This document shows positions 1-5,943 of a stretch of DNA of 16,521 nucleotides, one piece after another. How positions within the stretch are numbered: position 1 is the stretch's first letter; each line of letters starts with the position of its first letter. Origin of the DNA: Deltaproteobacteria bacterium. Lineage in GTDB: Bacteria; Desulfobacterota; Desulfobulbia; Desulfobulbales; VMSU01. The notes under the pieces are model-generated. The model was not told the origin of the DNA. It did not search any database and saw only the letters and a program-made list of their open reading frames with translations. A program made the translations under genes and the position numbers. The DNA lies in contig JAJSAA010000210.1 in NCBI GenBank assembly GCA_024274995.1, positions 1 through 16,521 on the forward strand. The letters are read 5' to 3'.

Positions 1-1
1 A

Positions 2-172
2 GAGCTTGGAGTTGACTACAGCCGCACCCACAGCTGCTACGACCCGGATGATGACGGCCGGGGCTGCGGGGCCTGTGACGCCTGTCTCTTGCGTCTCAAG
101 GGCTTTGCCGAGGCCGGATACCCCGACCCGGCCGCTTACCAAGACCTTGAGGGCCAGAATCATGCCTCATAA
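2..172 (+). CDS. queC: 7-cyano-7-deazaguanine synthase QueC, C-terminal end (partial)
   Basis: Only the last 56 codons are in the window; the 5' part lies upstream. The frame reads ELGVDYSRTHSCYDPD, then G-C-G-A-C-D-A-C and L-K-G-F-A-E-A-G, and ends in TAA at 170-172. The H-S-C-Y-D motif followed by the C-x2-C-x2-C cluster is the characteristic C-terminal zinc site of QueC. QueC is a cytosolic ATP-dependent ligase that converts 7-carboxy-7-deazaguanine to preQ0 in queuosine biosynthesis. The tail after the cysteine cluster has the usual family length, so the 3' end looks intact. Its stop overlaps the start of nagZ by 11 bp, suggesting co-transcription. The assignment rests on motif recognition of a short tail, but the tail is distinctive. 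Confidence 0.88.
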   Translation, partial: ELGVDYSRTHSCYDPDDDGRGCGACDACLLRLKGFAEAGYPDPAAYQDLEGQNHAS

Positions 173-1169
173 CAACTCGCAAGAACTTGCCGGCGGTCAT
201 CTTTTCATGATTGGCCTCCCAGAGACAGAGCTGGATAACTCCACCCGGCAGCTCATAGATGAACACAGTATCCATAATTTTATTATCTTTCGGCGGAACG
301 TCAAGAACAAACAGCAGCTGCAAACTCTTTGCGCCGCCCTGCATGAGGCCTGCCGGCAACGCGGCCTGCCCCGGCCCCTGATCTCAATCGACCAGGAGGG
401 CGGCCCGGTTGCCCGGCTGCCCAAGCCCTTTACCCAGTTCCCAGCCATGCATCAGCTGTCAGGCGCTCCGAATCACAAAAAGCTCCTGGCGGAATATGCC
501 GCCACCTGCGCCAGAGAACTCCGAGAAGTCGGGATCAACATGAACCTGGCACCGGTATTGGATATCTGCCCCGCCGATCAGAACCTGTTCATGGAAGAGC
601 GTTCCCTCGGCGGAGATGTGCGACAGGTTACCGAACTGGGGCATCTGCTGATTACCGGCCTGCAAGGCGCCGGAGTAGCGGCCTGTGCCAAGCACTTTCC
701 CGGCCTGGGCGCGGCAACTCTTGACCCCCATAAGGAACTGCCGGAAGTTGACCTGCCGCTCTCCTATTTCAAAGAAGAGGGGCTGGCTCCCTTCCGGCTG
801 GCGGCGGCGATCGGCACCGCCGCCTTCATGACCTCACATGCTGTTTATAACGCCATAGCCCCCCAAGTGCCCGGCACCCTGTCAGCCAAGGTAGTTGGAG
901 AGCTTATCAGAGAGGAATGCGGCTATGAGGGTTTAATCATTACCGATGATTTAGAGATGGGTGCCATTGAGCTGTTCATGCCCTTCCCCAAGGCCGTTCT
1001 CCAAGCCCTGCTGGCCGGAGCCGATCTTTTATTAATCTGCCATGATCACGATAAGGTGCGAACGGCCCTGTGTGAGCTGGAAAAAGCCAGAAAGACCGGC
1101 GGAATCAGCGACGATATAATCCGCAACTCTCTTTTCCGGCAACAGGATCTGCTCAGGCGTTTTAGCTGA
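162..1169 (+). CDS. nagZ: beta-N-acetylhexosaminidase NagZ-like (glycoside hydrolase family 3)
   Basis: This 335-aa protein resembles GH3 enzymes that remove terminal N-acetylglucosamine from muropeptides during peptidoglycan recycling in the cytoplasm. Visible motifs are I-S-I-D-Q-E-G-G-P-V-A-R-L at 74-86, N-L-A-P-V-L-D at 128-134, K-H-F-P at 177-180 with the following D-P-H at 188-190 (position of the NagZ catalytic His loop), and I-I-T-D-D-L-E-M-G-A at 259-268, which carries the Asp nucleophile. The loop reads KHFPGLGAATLDPH rather than the usual KHFPGHGDT..DSH, so the first loop His and Asp are replaced while the final His stays. I chose ATG 162 because it overlaps the queC stop, has a GAGGG-like site upstream, and leaves a family-sized N-terminus. 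The open frame running back to position 6 lies over queC and is not expected to be translated. No signal peptide is seen. A lipoprotein-free cytosolic NagZ is most likely; a broader GH3 glucosidase cannot be excluded. Confidence 0.88.
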   Translation: MPHNNSQELAGGHLFMIGLPETELDNSTRQLIDEHSIHNFIIFRRNVKNKQQLQTLCAALHEACRQRGLPRPLISIDQEGGPVARLPKPFTQFPAMHQLSGAPNHKKLLAEYAATCARELREVGINMNLAPVLDICPADQNLFMEERSLGGDVRQVTELGHLLITGLQGAGVAACAKHFPGLGAATLDPHKELPEVDLPLSYFKEEGLAPFRLAAAIGTAAFMTSHAVYNAIAPQVPGTLSAKVVGELIREECGYEGLIITDDLEMGAIELFMPFPKAVLQALLAGADLLLICHDHDKVRTALCELEKARKTGGISDDIIRNSLFRQQDLLRRFS

Positions 1170-1234
1170 GGGCCATCAAACATTGGGCTGGATAGTTACC
1201 TAATTTGTTTTATAAGCCATCAAACTTTATGGTA

Positions 1235-1355
1235 CAATAAGTGTAAGCGCTCCATGAACACCCTGAAACGCTCGCATACGATCTTAGTCGTACCGCTACA
1301 TTTCGAGATGTTATAAAGTCAAGAGTGTAGTTTGTTGAGCGCTTACCAATAAGTG
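1235..1355. repeat. MITE-like insertion: terminal inverted repeats inside 9-bp direct repeats
   Basis: TAAGCGCTC (1244-1252) and GAGCGCTTA (1337-1345) form a perfect 9-bp inverted repeat, 10 bp if the flanking G and C are included. The unit is flanked by identical 9-bp direct repeats CAATAAGTG at 1235-1243 and 1347-1355. That layout, a roughly 103-bp non-coding unit with inverted ends inside a target-site-like duplication, is typical of a miniature inverted-repeat transposable element. The interior contains an imperfect hairpin around TACGA and TCGTA (about 1278-1298). No transposase in the window would match it. Confidence 0.5.
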
Positions 1356-1516
1356 ATATGGGGGAAATAGCCATTCAGGTAACTCTTCGGCGTAATTAAT
1401 TTATCCGCCCTGGCTGGATAATCCAGAATAAGGTATTATTTTCTTTCCGACAACTTTTGGCTATCGACAACAATTAAACAACCCGGCTGCGCCATATCGG
1501 TCAGCCCAAAGAACAA

Positions 1517-1566
1517 TGAAAGTCCCATGCTTCACTTATGCTGTTGCAGACAATTAAGGACTTTCA
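1517..1566 (+). promoter_or_regulatory. hairpin in presumed 5' leader of hpf
   Basis: TGAAAGTCC (1517-1525) and GGACTTTCA (1558-1566) are perfect 9-bp inverted repeats with a 32-nt loop, ending about 10 nt before the GGAGG ribosome binding site at 1576-1580. If transcribed, the stem would sit just upstream of the hpf ribosome binding site and could modulate translation or mRNA stability. Only the pairing is seen; regulation is inference. Confidence 0.35.
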
Positions 1567-1586
1567 GACAAAAATGGAGGATTTCT

Positions 1587-2114
1587 ATGGAGCTACAGGT
1601 AGAAGGCCGCAATCTTGAAATCAGAAAATCTTGGCAGGAAAAAATTAATACCGAAAAGGAGAGACTTGACAGGCATCATCCCGGTTTGTTGCATAATCTC
1701 CGGATAACCGTTGCAGATGCGAAACACCATAAAGAGGGGGGGTACGAGTTACAGTTAGTGGCCTCCGTCCCGAATGATACCGTAGTGGTTAAGCGCAAGG
1801 GCGATAAGATTCGCGCCATGCTGGGTGACGCCTTTGACACTCTGGGCCTACAACTCAAGGAGCTGCAGCGTAAAAGGCGGCAGACCAACAAAGTAGACGC
1901 CTCTTTGCCCAACAACCAGGAGGGGGTAATAAAAAAGGTAGTACCTTACGAATCATATGGTTTCATTGCCACCACTGACGGCCGCGAAATTTATTTTCAT
2001 GAAAATGCCCTAAAGGATATGTCCATTGAAAAAATCAATGAGGGCGACGCGGTAAAATTCGGCGAAGCCGAAGGCGACAAGGGACCTTGCGCCACCTGGG
2101 TACGGGCCGATTAG
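1587..2114 (+). CDS. hpf: ribosome hibernation factor HPF/RaiA fused to a C-terminal cold-shock domain
   Basis: This 175-aa protein has two parts. Residues 1-100 fit the S30AE (HPF/RaiA) fold: it starts MELQVEGRNLEI, continues with a basic helix K-E-R-L-D-R, strands such as L-R-I-T-V-A-D and Y-E-L-Q-L-V-A-S-V, and ends in a Lys/Arg-rich helix K-R-K-G-D-K to R-K-R-R-Q-T. Residues 112-174 are a cold-shock domain with RNP1-like S-Y-G-F-I (123-127), RNP2-like E-I-Y-F-H-E-N (134-140), and the closing G-D-A-V-K-F and G-P-C-A-T-W-V. HPF proteins bind the 30S decoding region and silence ribosomes in stationary phase; the cold-shock domain would add single-strand RNA binding. ATG 1587 is chosen over an upstream in-frame ATG at 1527 because GGAGG lies 6 nt before it and the S30AE domain starts there. 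It is a single-gene unit closed by a strong terminator. Confidence 0.87.
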   Translation: MELQVEGRNLEIRKSWQEKINTEKERLDRHHPGLLHNLRITVADAKHHKEGGYELQLVASVPNDTVVVKRKGDKIRAMLGDAFDTLGLQLKELQRKRRQTNKVDASLPNNQEGVIKKVVPYESYGFIATTDGREIYFHENALKDMSIEKINEGDAVKFGEAEGDKGPCATWVRAD

Positions 2115-2163
2115 GCTTGAAAATATAATTTACTGTACATAAAAACATTCTTAAATTACATTT

Positions 2164-2206
2164 AAGGCCCGCTGCGGATTCCCCCCGCAACGGGCCTTAT
2201 TTATTA
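2164..2206 (+). terminator. Rho-independent terminator after hpf
   Basis: AAGGCCCG-C-TGCGG (2164-2177) pairs with CCGCA-A-CGGGCCTT (2185-2198) with a single C/A mismatch and a short C-rich loop, followed by a T-rich run. It lies about 50 nt after the hpf stop and just before nadA, so it should end the hpf transcript. Confidence 0.85.
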
Positions 2207-2225
2207 TACTTGCGACTGACAAACT

Positions 2226-3317
2226 ATGAAAAATGTAAAAGAAATTAATATTGCTGATTATCATAAGCTAAAAAAAGAGGTAGTTCTACAACGAATCGCA
2301 GCCCGTAAGAAAGAATTAGGCCAGGATCTGCTGCTGCTCTGCCATCATTATCAGCAGGACGACATATTCCAATTCGCCGACTACACCGGAGATTCACTGA
2401 AACTGGCCCATAACGCAGCCCAGGTAGCCGGCAAGCGCTATATAATCTTCTGCGGGGTGCATTTCATGGCCGAATCGGCCGATATTCTCACCGATGATGA
2501 GCAGATTGTTATTCTGCCTGACCTGACCGCCGGCTGCTCCATGGCGGATATGGCCACCAGCGGCGAGGTAAAGGGTCTTTGGCGTGAGCTGGCTCCCTTA
2601 ATGAACACCGACCGGCTTATCCCCATAACCTATGTCAATTCCTCGGCCAGCCTCAAGGCCTTTGTCGGAGAACAAGGCGGCTCAGTCTGTACCTCATCCA
2701 ATGCCGGGCGGGTATTAAACTGGGCCTTGGAGCATGGGGAGAGGGTCTTTTTCTGCCCCGATGAACATCTCGGCCGCAACTCGGCCCAGGCCGCCGGTAT
2801 CCCCGCCGACGAGGTTGTTATCTGGCGGCGGGGAGAGATACTGGGCGGCAACAGCCGGAAGCAGCTCGAAAGGGCCAGAATAATCCTCTGGGACGGTTAC
2901 TGCACGGTTCACATGCAGTTTTCCGCCGCCCAGATTGCCAGCACCCGCCAGGCCGACCCCGAGGTGAAAATTATCGTCCATCCGGAATGCCGCCGCGAGG
3001 TGGTGGAAGCTGCCGACCTCCAGGGCTCCACGGAGATGATTATCAAGGCCGTGAGCGAGGCCCCAGCCAGCAGCAGTTGGGCGGTGGGCACCGAAATCAA
3101 CCTGGTAAAGCGCCTGACGGCCCAATTCCCGGATAAACGCATCCGTTCTCTCTCACCGGTGGAATGTAAATGTTCTACCATGTACCGTATTGATCCTGCC
3201 CATCTCCTGTGGGTGCTGGATAATCTAACCGCCGGCCGTATCGTAAACCAGATCAAGGTGGACAAAGAAACCGCCGCTCTGGCCAGCCTGGCTCTGAACC
3301 GCATGCTGAAAATCTAA
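2226..3317 (+). CDS. nadA: quinolinate synthase NadA
   Basis: This 363-aa protein matches quinolinate synthase, the [4Fe-4S] enzyme that condenses iminoaspartate with dihydroxyacetone phosphate to quinolinate in de novo NAD synthesis. Cluster ligand candidates sit in the three expected places: Cys104 in L-P-D-L-T-A-G-C-S-M-A-D, Cys226 in G-Y-C-T-V-H, and Cys314/Cys316 in P-V-E-C-K-C-S-T-M-Y. Other family signatures are N-S-S-A (138-141), C-T-S-S-N-A (155-160), F-C-P-D-E-H-L-G (176-183) and V-H-P-E-C (251-255). Length is normal for the longer NadA type. ATG 2226 has no clear Shine-Dalgarno site; a TATACT box at 2205-2210 would give a very short leader, but no -35 box is evident. nadB and nadC are not nearby. 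The gene ends convergently with the phosphatase gene. Confidence 0.95.
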   Translation: MKNVKEINIADYHKLKKEVVLQRIAARKKELGQDLLLLCHHYQQDDIFQFADYTGDSLKLAHNAAQVAGKRYIIFCGVHFMAESADILTDDEQIVILPDLTAGCSMADMATSGEVKGLWRELAPLMNTDRLIPITYVNSSASLKAFVGEQGGSVCTSSNAGRVLNWALEHGERVFFCPDEHLGRNSAQAAGIPADEVVIWRRGEILGGNSRKQLERARIILWDGYCTVHMQFSAAQIASTRQADPEVKIIVHPECRREVVEAADLQGSTEMIIKAVSEAPASSSWAVGTEINLVKRLTAQFPDKRIRSLSPVECKCSTMYRIDPAHLLWVLDNLTAGRIVNQIKVDKETAALASLALNRMLKI

Positions 3318-3961
3318 GGGGACCAATACTTCCGGCCGGGGACAGAGACAAACTCCACATCCGGCAGAATGAGACAGGTCAGCCTGCCACCATATACCGC
3401 ACCGGTGTCAATACCAATCGCCCCTTCAGTGATACATGGTTTGGAATGGGCAGTGTGGCCGTAAACTACTGTCTTGCCCAGGCCGGAATCATGCCCCTGC
3501 TCCCGGCTCCAAAGCAGCCAGTCCCGGTTCTGCATACTTAGGTGAACACCGCGCTGCACTCCGGCATGAACATAGATATATTTATCATCCTGCCAATAGA
3601 GATCCAGCTCCCGGAAAAAACGTTGATGCCCGGCCGGTAATCCTCCGGCCGCGATTGCCGCTTCTCCGCCATAGCTGGCAATGGTCTGCCGCCCACCGGT
3701 CTGCAGATAAATATCCCGCCCCACGCCTTCGAGATAATTATTAAACATCTCCTCATGATTACCCATAAGGGTAATTACCCTCTTAAAGCGGCTCACAAGA
3801 CTGATAACCGTTTCCACGACCTGCCGGGATTCCGGCCCCCGGTCAATGTAGTCACCGAGAAAGACCAGGGTATCCTGACCAGAGATAGGGTTAATTTTGG
3901 CCAACAGGGCCATAAGGATTTGATGACAACCGTGAATATCGCCAATGACAAAGGTCCTCAT
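3314..3961 (-). CDS. PPP-family metallophosphatase (Ser/Thr phosphatase or ApaH-like)
   Basis: This 215-aa protein has all metal-binding motifs of the PPP metallophosphoesterase family: G-D-I-H-G (7-11), G-D-Y-I-D-R-G-P (36-43), G-N-H-E (67-70), Y-V-H-A-G-V (130-135) and V-Y-G-H-T (166-170). Such enzymes use a two-metal centre to hydrolyse phosphoprotein or diadenosine polyphosphate substrates in the cytoplasm. Length and motif spacing fit the small bacterial PrpA/PphA type, but the substrate cannot be told from sequence. ATG at 3961 is preceded by AGGA 4-8 nt upstream. It lies downstream of the GYF-AIM24 gene, separated by a 94-bp repeat that may decouple them. Its TAG stop overlaps the nadA stop region on the other strand. 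Confidence 0.88.
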   Translation of the reverse strand: MRTFVIGDIHGCHQILMALLAKINPISGQDTLVFLGDYIDRGPESRQVVETVISLVSRFKRVITLMGNHEEMFNNYLEGVGRDIYLQTGGRQTIASYGGEAAIAAGGLPAGHQRFFRELDLYWQDDKYIYVHAGVQRGVHLSMQNRDWLLWSREQGHDSGLGKTVVYGHTAHSKPCITEGAIGIDTGAVYGGRLTCLILPDVEFVSVPGRKYWSP

Positions 3962-3976
3962 GATGTTCCTTTAAAT

Positions 3977-4070
3977 GTAACTCAGCTGTACCCCATCTCG
4001 AAGTCTGCGCTTACCTGAGCAGTTACAGTTACGAGTTGAGAGCAACTTACAACCCTCGCTGGACAGTTAC
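3977..4070. repeat. short-type dispersed repeat, copy D
   Basis: The block begins GTAACTCAGCTGTACCCCA (3977-3995) and ends GGACAGTTAC (4061-4070), so the ends are related inverted repeats. The central CAGTTACAGTTACGAGTT (4019-4036) is nearly identical to CAGTTACACTTACGAGTT in the copy at 15352-15439 read on the minus strand, and the end segments also match that copy. It fills almost the whole gap between the GYF-AIM24 gene and the phosphatase gene. Confidence 0.6.
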
Positions 4071-4080
4071 GCTAATTCTT

Positions 4081-5076
4081 TTAATAACTATTGTCACCGT
4101 TAATGAAATTTCCCAGGCCGCCTAATATCGAGCCTTCCCCCCGGCTGCCGCCATTAACCGGCGCAGCGGCCAGCATGCGGCCGGCGAGGCGGGAGAAGGG
4201 CAGGGACTGAAGCCAGACCCGGCCGGGGCCTTCCAGATTAGTAAAGAAGAAGCCCTCGCCGCCAAAGAGGGCGCTCTTGATATTACCGGCCTGCTGAATA
4301 TCAAACTTAACCGCCGGTTCTATAGCTACCACGCAGCCGGTATCCACCTGTATACGCTCGCCAGCGGCAAGCATTCTCTTAATGACGGTGCCGCCGGCAT
4401 GAATAAAAATCATCCCGTCGCCTTCCAACTTTTCCATGATAAAACCTTCCCCGCCGAAGAGCCCGGTCATAATCTTCTGCTGTAGATAAATACCGATGGA
4501 AACGCCCTTGGCGGCGCAGAGAAAGGCATCTTTCTGACAGATCAGGCAGCCACCCATATCCGACAGAGAAATGGGGATAATATTACCGGGATATGGAGCC
4601 CCAAAGGCGACATGGGCCTTGCCATGACCGCCATGGGTAAAGGCGGTCATAAAAAGACTCTCACCGGTCAAAAGCCTTTTACCGGCTCCGAGCAGCTTAC
4701 CCATGAAGCCTTTCTGAGTCTGAGAGCCATCACCAAATATGGTTTCCATCTGAATGGAATCATCCTTGTACATCATGGCTCCAGCCTCTGAAACTGCCGA
4801 TTCACCAGGATCCAACTCAACTTCCACAAACTGCATCTCGGCGCCAAATATCTTATAGTCAATTTCATCGGCGGTAGTGCAGCGGCCTTTAAAGGGCGGC
4901 GGCCCGGCCGCATCACTAACCGTCATCAATTCGTCGATACTTTTGATCGGTACCCATTCCACTAGGCCGGGATGCCAGGCATGACCGTTTGGGTTACGGC
5001 GGGCCTCTGCCCGGGCCTGATTAAGATCCATGGGACCGATTTTCTTACCGCTATAACTGAGATACCATTGAGACAT
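4081..5076 (-). CDS. GYF-like domain plus TIGR00266/AIM24 family protein
   Basis: This 331-aa protein has two parts. Residues 1-52 form a GYF_2-type domain (W-Y-L-S-Y at 4-8, K-I-G-P-M at 12-16, A-W-H-P-G-L-V-E-W-V at 33-42), a fold often used for peptide binding. Residues about 75-305 match the TIGR00266/AIM24 beta-sandwich family, seen from the repeated pattern F-G-G-E-G-F near 207-212 and again near 273-278, with F-I-H-A-G-G-T-V between. AIM24 proteins are cytosolic with no established enzymatic activity; the yeast homologue is mitochondrial. No signal peptide or transmembrane segment is seen. ATG at 5076 has AAAGGAT about 4 nt upstream. It follows the SAP-like gene by 67 bp, so the two may be co-transcribed. 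The family call is firm; the function is unknown. Confidence 0.8.
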   Translation of the reverse strand: MSQWYLSYSGKKIGPMDLNQARAEARRNPNGHAWHPGLVEWVPIKSIDELMTVSDAAGPPPFKGRCTTADEIDYKIFGAEMQFVEVELDPGESAVSEAGAMMYKDDSIQMETIFGDGSQTQKGFMGKLLGAGKRLLTGESLFMTAFTHGGHGKAHVAFGAPYPGNIIPISLSDMGGCLICQKDAFLCAAKGVSIGIYLQQKIMTGLFGGEGFIMEKLEGDGMIFIHAGGTVIKRMLAAGERIQVDTGCVVAIEPAVKFDIQQAGNIKSALFGGEGFFFTNLEGPGRVWLQSLPFSRLAGRMLAAAPVNGGSRGEGSILGGLGNFINGDNSY

Positions 5077-5143
5077 AAATATCCTTTCAGGTTTTAAGAC
5101 CTTTCCTTACAAACTCTAAAAATGAAAAAATGGAGCTAACGGT

Positions 5144-5326
5144 TCAGCTACTAAGGCAGTCGTCACGCCAGGAGCAGCTTTCCTGATTACAGGAATCACC
5201 AGCGGTCTGGAAGCAGGGGAAATTACCTTCCGCTTCCTGAATTTTTTTAATTAAATCCGCCTTCTTGAGACGTCCTGTTTTACAGCCTACCCGTTTGGCG
5301 ATTCTCTTGATGTCGACCATTTTCAT
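5144..5326 (-). CDS. small SAP/Rho-N-like protein with C-terminal cysteine cluster
   Basis: This 60-aa protein has a SAP/Rho N-terminal-like helix-turn-helix in residues 1-33 (V-D-I-K-R-I-A-K-R, then K-T-G-R-L-K-K-A-D-L-I-K-K-I-Q), a fold that often binds nucleic acid. Residues 38-57 carry four cysteines spaced C-x7-C-x4-C-x5-C with W53 and acidic residues, a possible metal site. I recognise the arrangement as recurring in deltaproteobacteria, but no function is known to me. The start is ATG 5326: GGAGG lies 7 nt upstream and itself overlaps an earlier in-frame ATG at 5341, which therefore looks like part of the ribosome binding site rather than a start. The GYF-AIM24 gene follows by 67 bp. 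Confidence 0.72.
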   Translation of the reverse strand: MKMVDIKRIAKRVGCKTGRLKKADLIKKIQEAEGNFPCFQTAGDSCNQESCSWRDDCLSS

Positions 5327-5359
5327 TTTTTTTACCTCCATACATTTTAATAATATTTA

Positions 5360-5528
5360 GTAACTGTTTAGCTGCACTCCATATTTGCCCATTTATGGCT
5401 TCTTGAGTAGCACAAATACGCTGCGAAACCATAAATAACAAGGTAAGCGAAGACTCCCGATCAGAAGCACATCTAAGCAGTTACAGCTCGGTGTTTAGGG
5501 CAATTTACAGTCACACCTGAATAGTTAC
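5360..5528 (-). repeat. long-type dispersed repeat, copy B (inverse of copy A)
   Basis: Ends are GTAACTGTTTAGC (5360-5372) and CCTGAATAGTTAC (5516-5528), related inverted repeats. Read on the minus strand, the first 138 nt match the + strand of 8575-8712 without gaps, with about 15 differences counted by hand. It contains the hairpin arms ATTTATGGCTTC (5391-5402) and GAAACCATAAAT (5425-5436), with one T-G style change that keeps pairing, plus AGGTAAGCG at 5441-5449. Confidence 0.75.
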
Positions 5529-5614
5529 AATATTTGTAACTTGTATGATGATTTATTGAATGAAACGACTAATAAATTATCTTAAAGAAATTATGAATTT
5601 ATAGTTTATTAATC

Positions 5615-5673
5615 CTATTCAGCCAAAGCAGATAAACTGCCCTAAACTGGCACCTGTAACTAAATAGTTACAG
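5615..5673. repeat. truncated long-type repeat with perfect palindrome
   Basis: CTATTCAG (5615-5622), GCCCTAAACT (5639-5648) and CTGTAACTAAATAGTTACAG (5654-5673) occur in the same order as in the left half of copies A and B, but shorter and diverged. The last string is a palindrome with 9-bp arms around AA. Confidence 0.5.
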
Positions 5674-5769
5674 TTTTATATTACAGCATAGTCTGGCAAT
5701 ATTTGTCAAAAAAAATGATGGCTGAACAGAAATAAAAGGAAAAACAAGAAGCAGCGTACTGAAATATCC

Positions 5770-5846
5770 AAAAAAAAAAAAGCTAAGGAGCACAGAGGCC
5801 ATTAGAAAGGAGAAAAGAGGGGGAGGGCGGCCGCCGGCTCCTTAGC
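5770..5846 (-). terminator. long-loop terminator after the HD-GYP gene
   Basis: On the minus strand GCTAAGGAGC (5846-5837) pairs perfectly with GCTCCTTAGC (5791-5782) and is followed directly by twelve T (5781-5770). The loop is about 45 nt and contains the palindrome GGCGGCCGCC (5826-5835) and a pyrimidine-rich run. Stem plus T-tract fits a Rho-independent terminator about 100 nt past the stop codon at 5944; the long loop is unusual. Confidence 0.7.
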
Positions 5847-5943
5847 AGGGGTTTGTTGAAACTCTCAACAACCTTATCAGTAATGATATACATTGTTTGA
5901 AAAATAAAAAGGGTTAAAATAAAAAAAATATTTTAAGCAGCCC

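Larger units (their letters stand above)
1170..1586. other. 417-bp intergenic region upstream of hpf, rich in inverted repeats
   Basis: No convincing coding frame is present. The region holds a 10-bp direct repeat GCCATCAAAC (1172-1181 and 1216-1225), a MITE-like block (listed separately at 1235-1355), GTTAC/GGTAAC motifs at 1192-1200 and 1373-1385 resembling the window's repeat family, a perfect 6-1-6 palindrome CTGGATAATCCAG at 1414-1426, and a 9-bp inverted repeat at 1517-1566 in the presumed hpf leader. A possible sigma70 promoter is TGGCTG (1411-1416), 17 bp, TATTAT (1434-1439); the -35 half is weak, and the palindrome overlaps it and the spacer, so it could act as an operator. Everything regulatory here is inference. 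Confidence 0.6.
5327..5943. other. 617-bp gene-free region with repeats and a terminator
   Basis: No coding frame of note is present. From left to right it holds the SAP gene's ribosome binding site and leader, the long-type repeat B (5360-5528), an AT-rich stretch, a truncated repeat (5615-5673), an A12 tract with a terminator for the HD-GYP gene (5770-5846), and an AT-rich tail containing a TTGTTGA/TCAACAA hairpin (about 5853-5871). The 5700-5943 part is strongly purine-rich on the + strand. Confidence 0.6.

Noticed and set aside
6..161. In-frame N-terminal extension of nagZ by 52 residues
   Set aside because: It lies wholly over the queC reading frame, has Thr/Pro/Arg-rich sequence unlike GH3, and the ATG at 162 gives a normal family start.
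5490..5528. Integron attC site, because of GTTTAGGGC and GCCCTAAAC strings
   Set aside because: There is no integrase and no cassette array, and the copies lie beside housekeeping genes rather than at cassette ends.
5342..5700. CRISPR array from recurring GTTAC motifs
   Set aside because: Motif spacing is irregular, units are not identical, there are no uniform spacers, and no cas genes are present.
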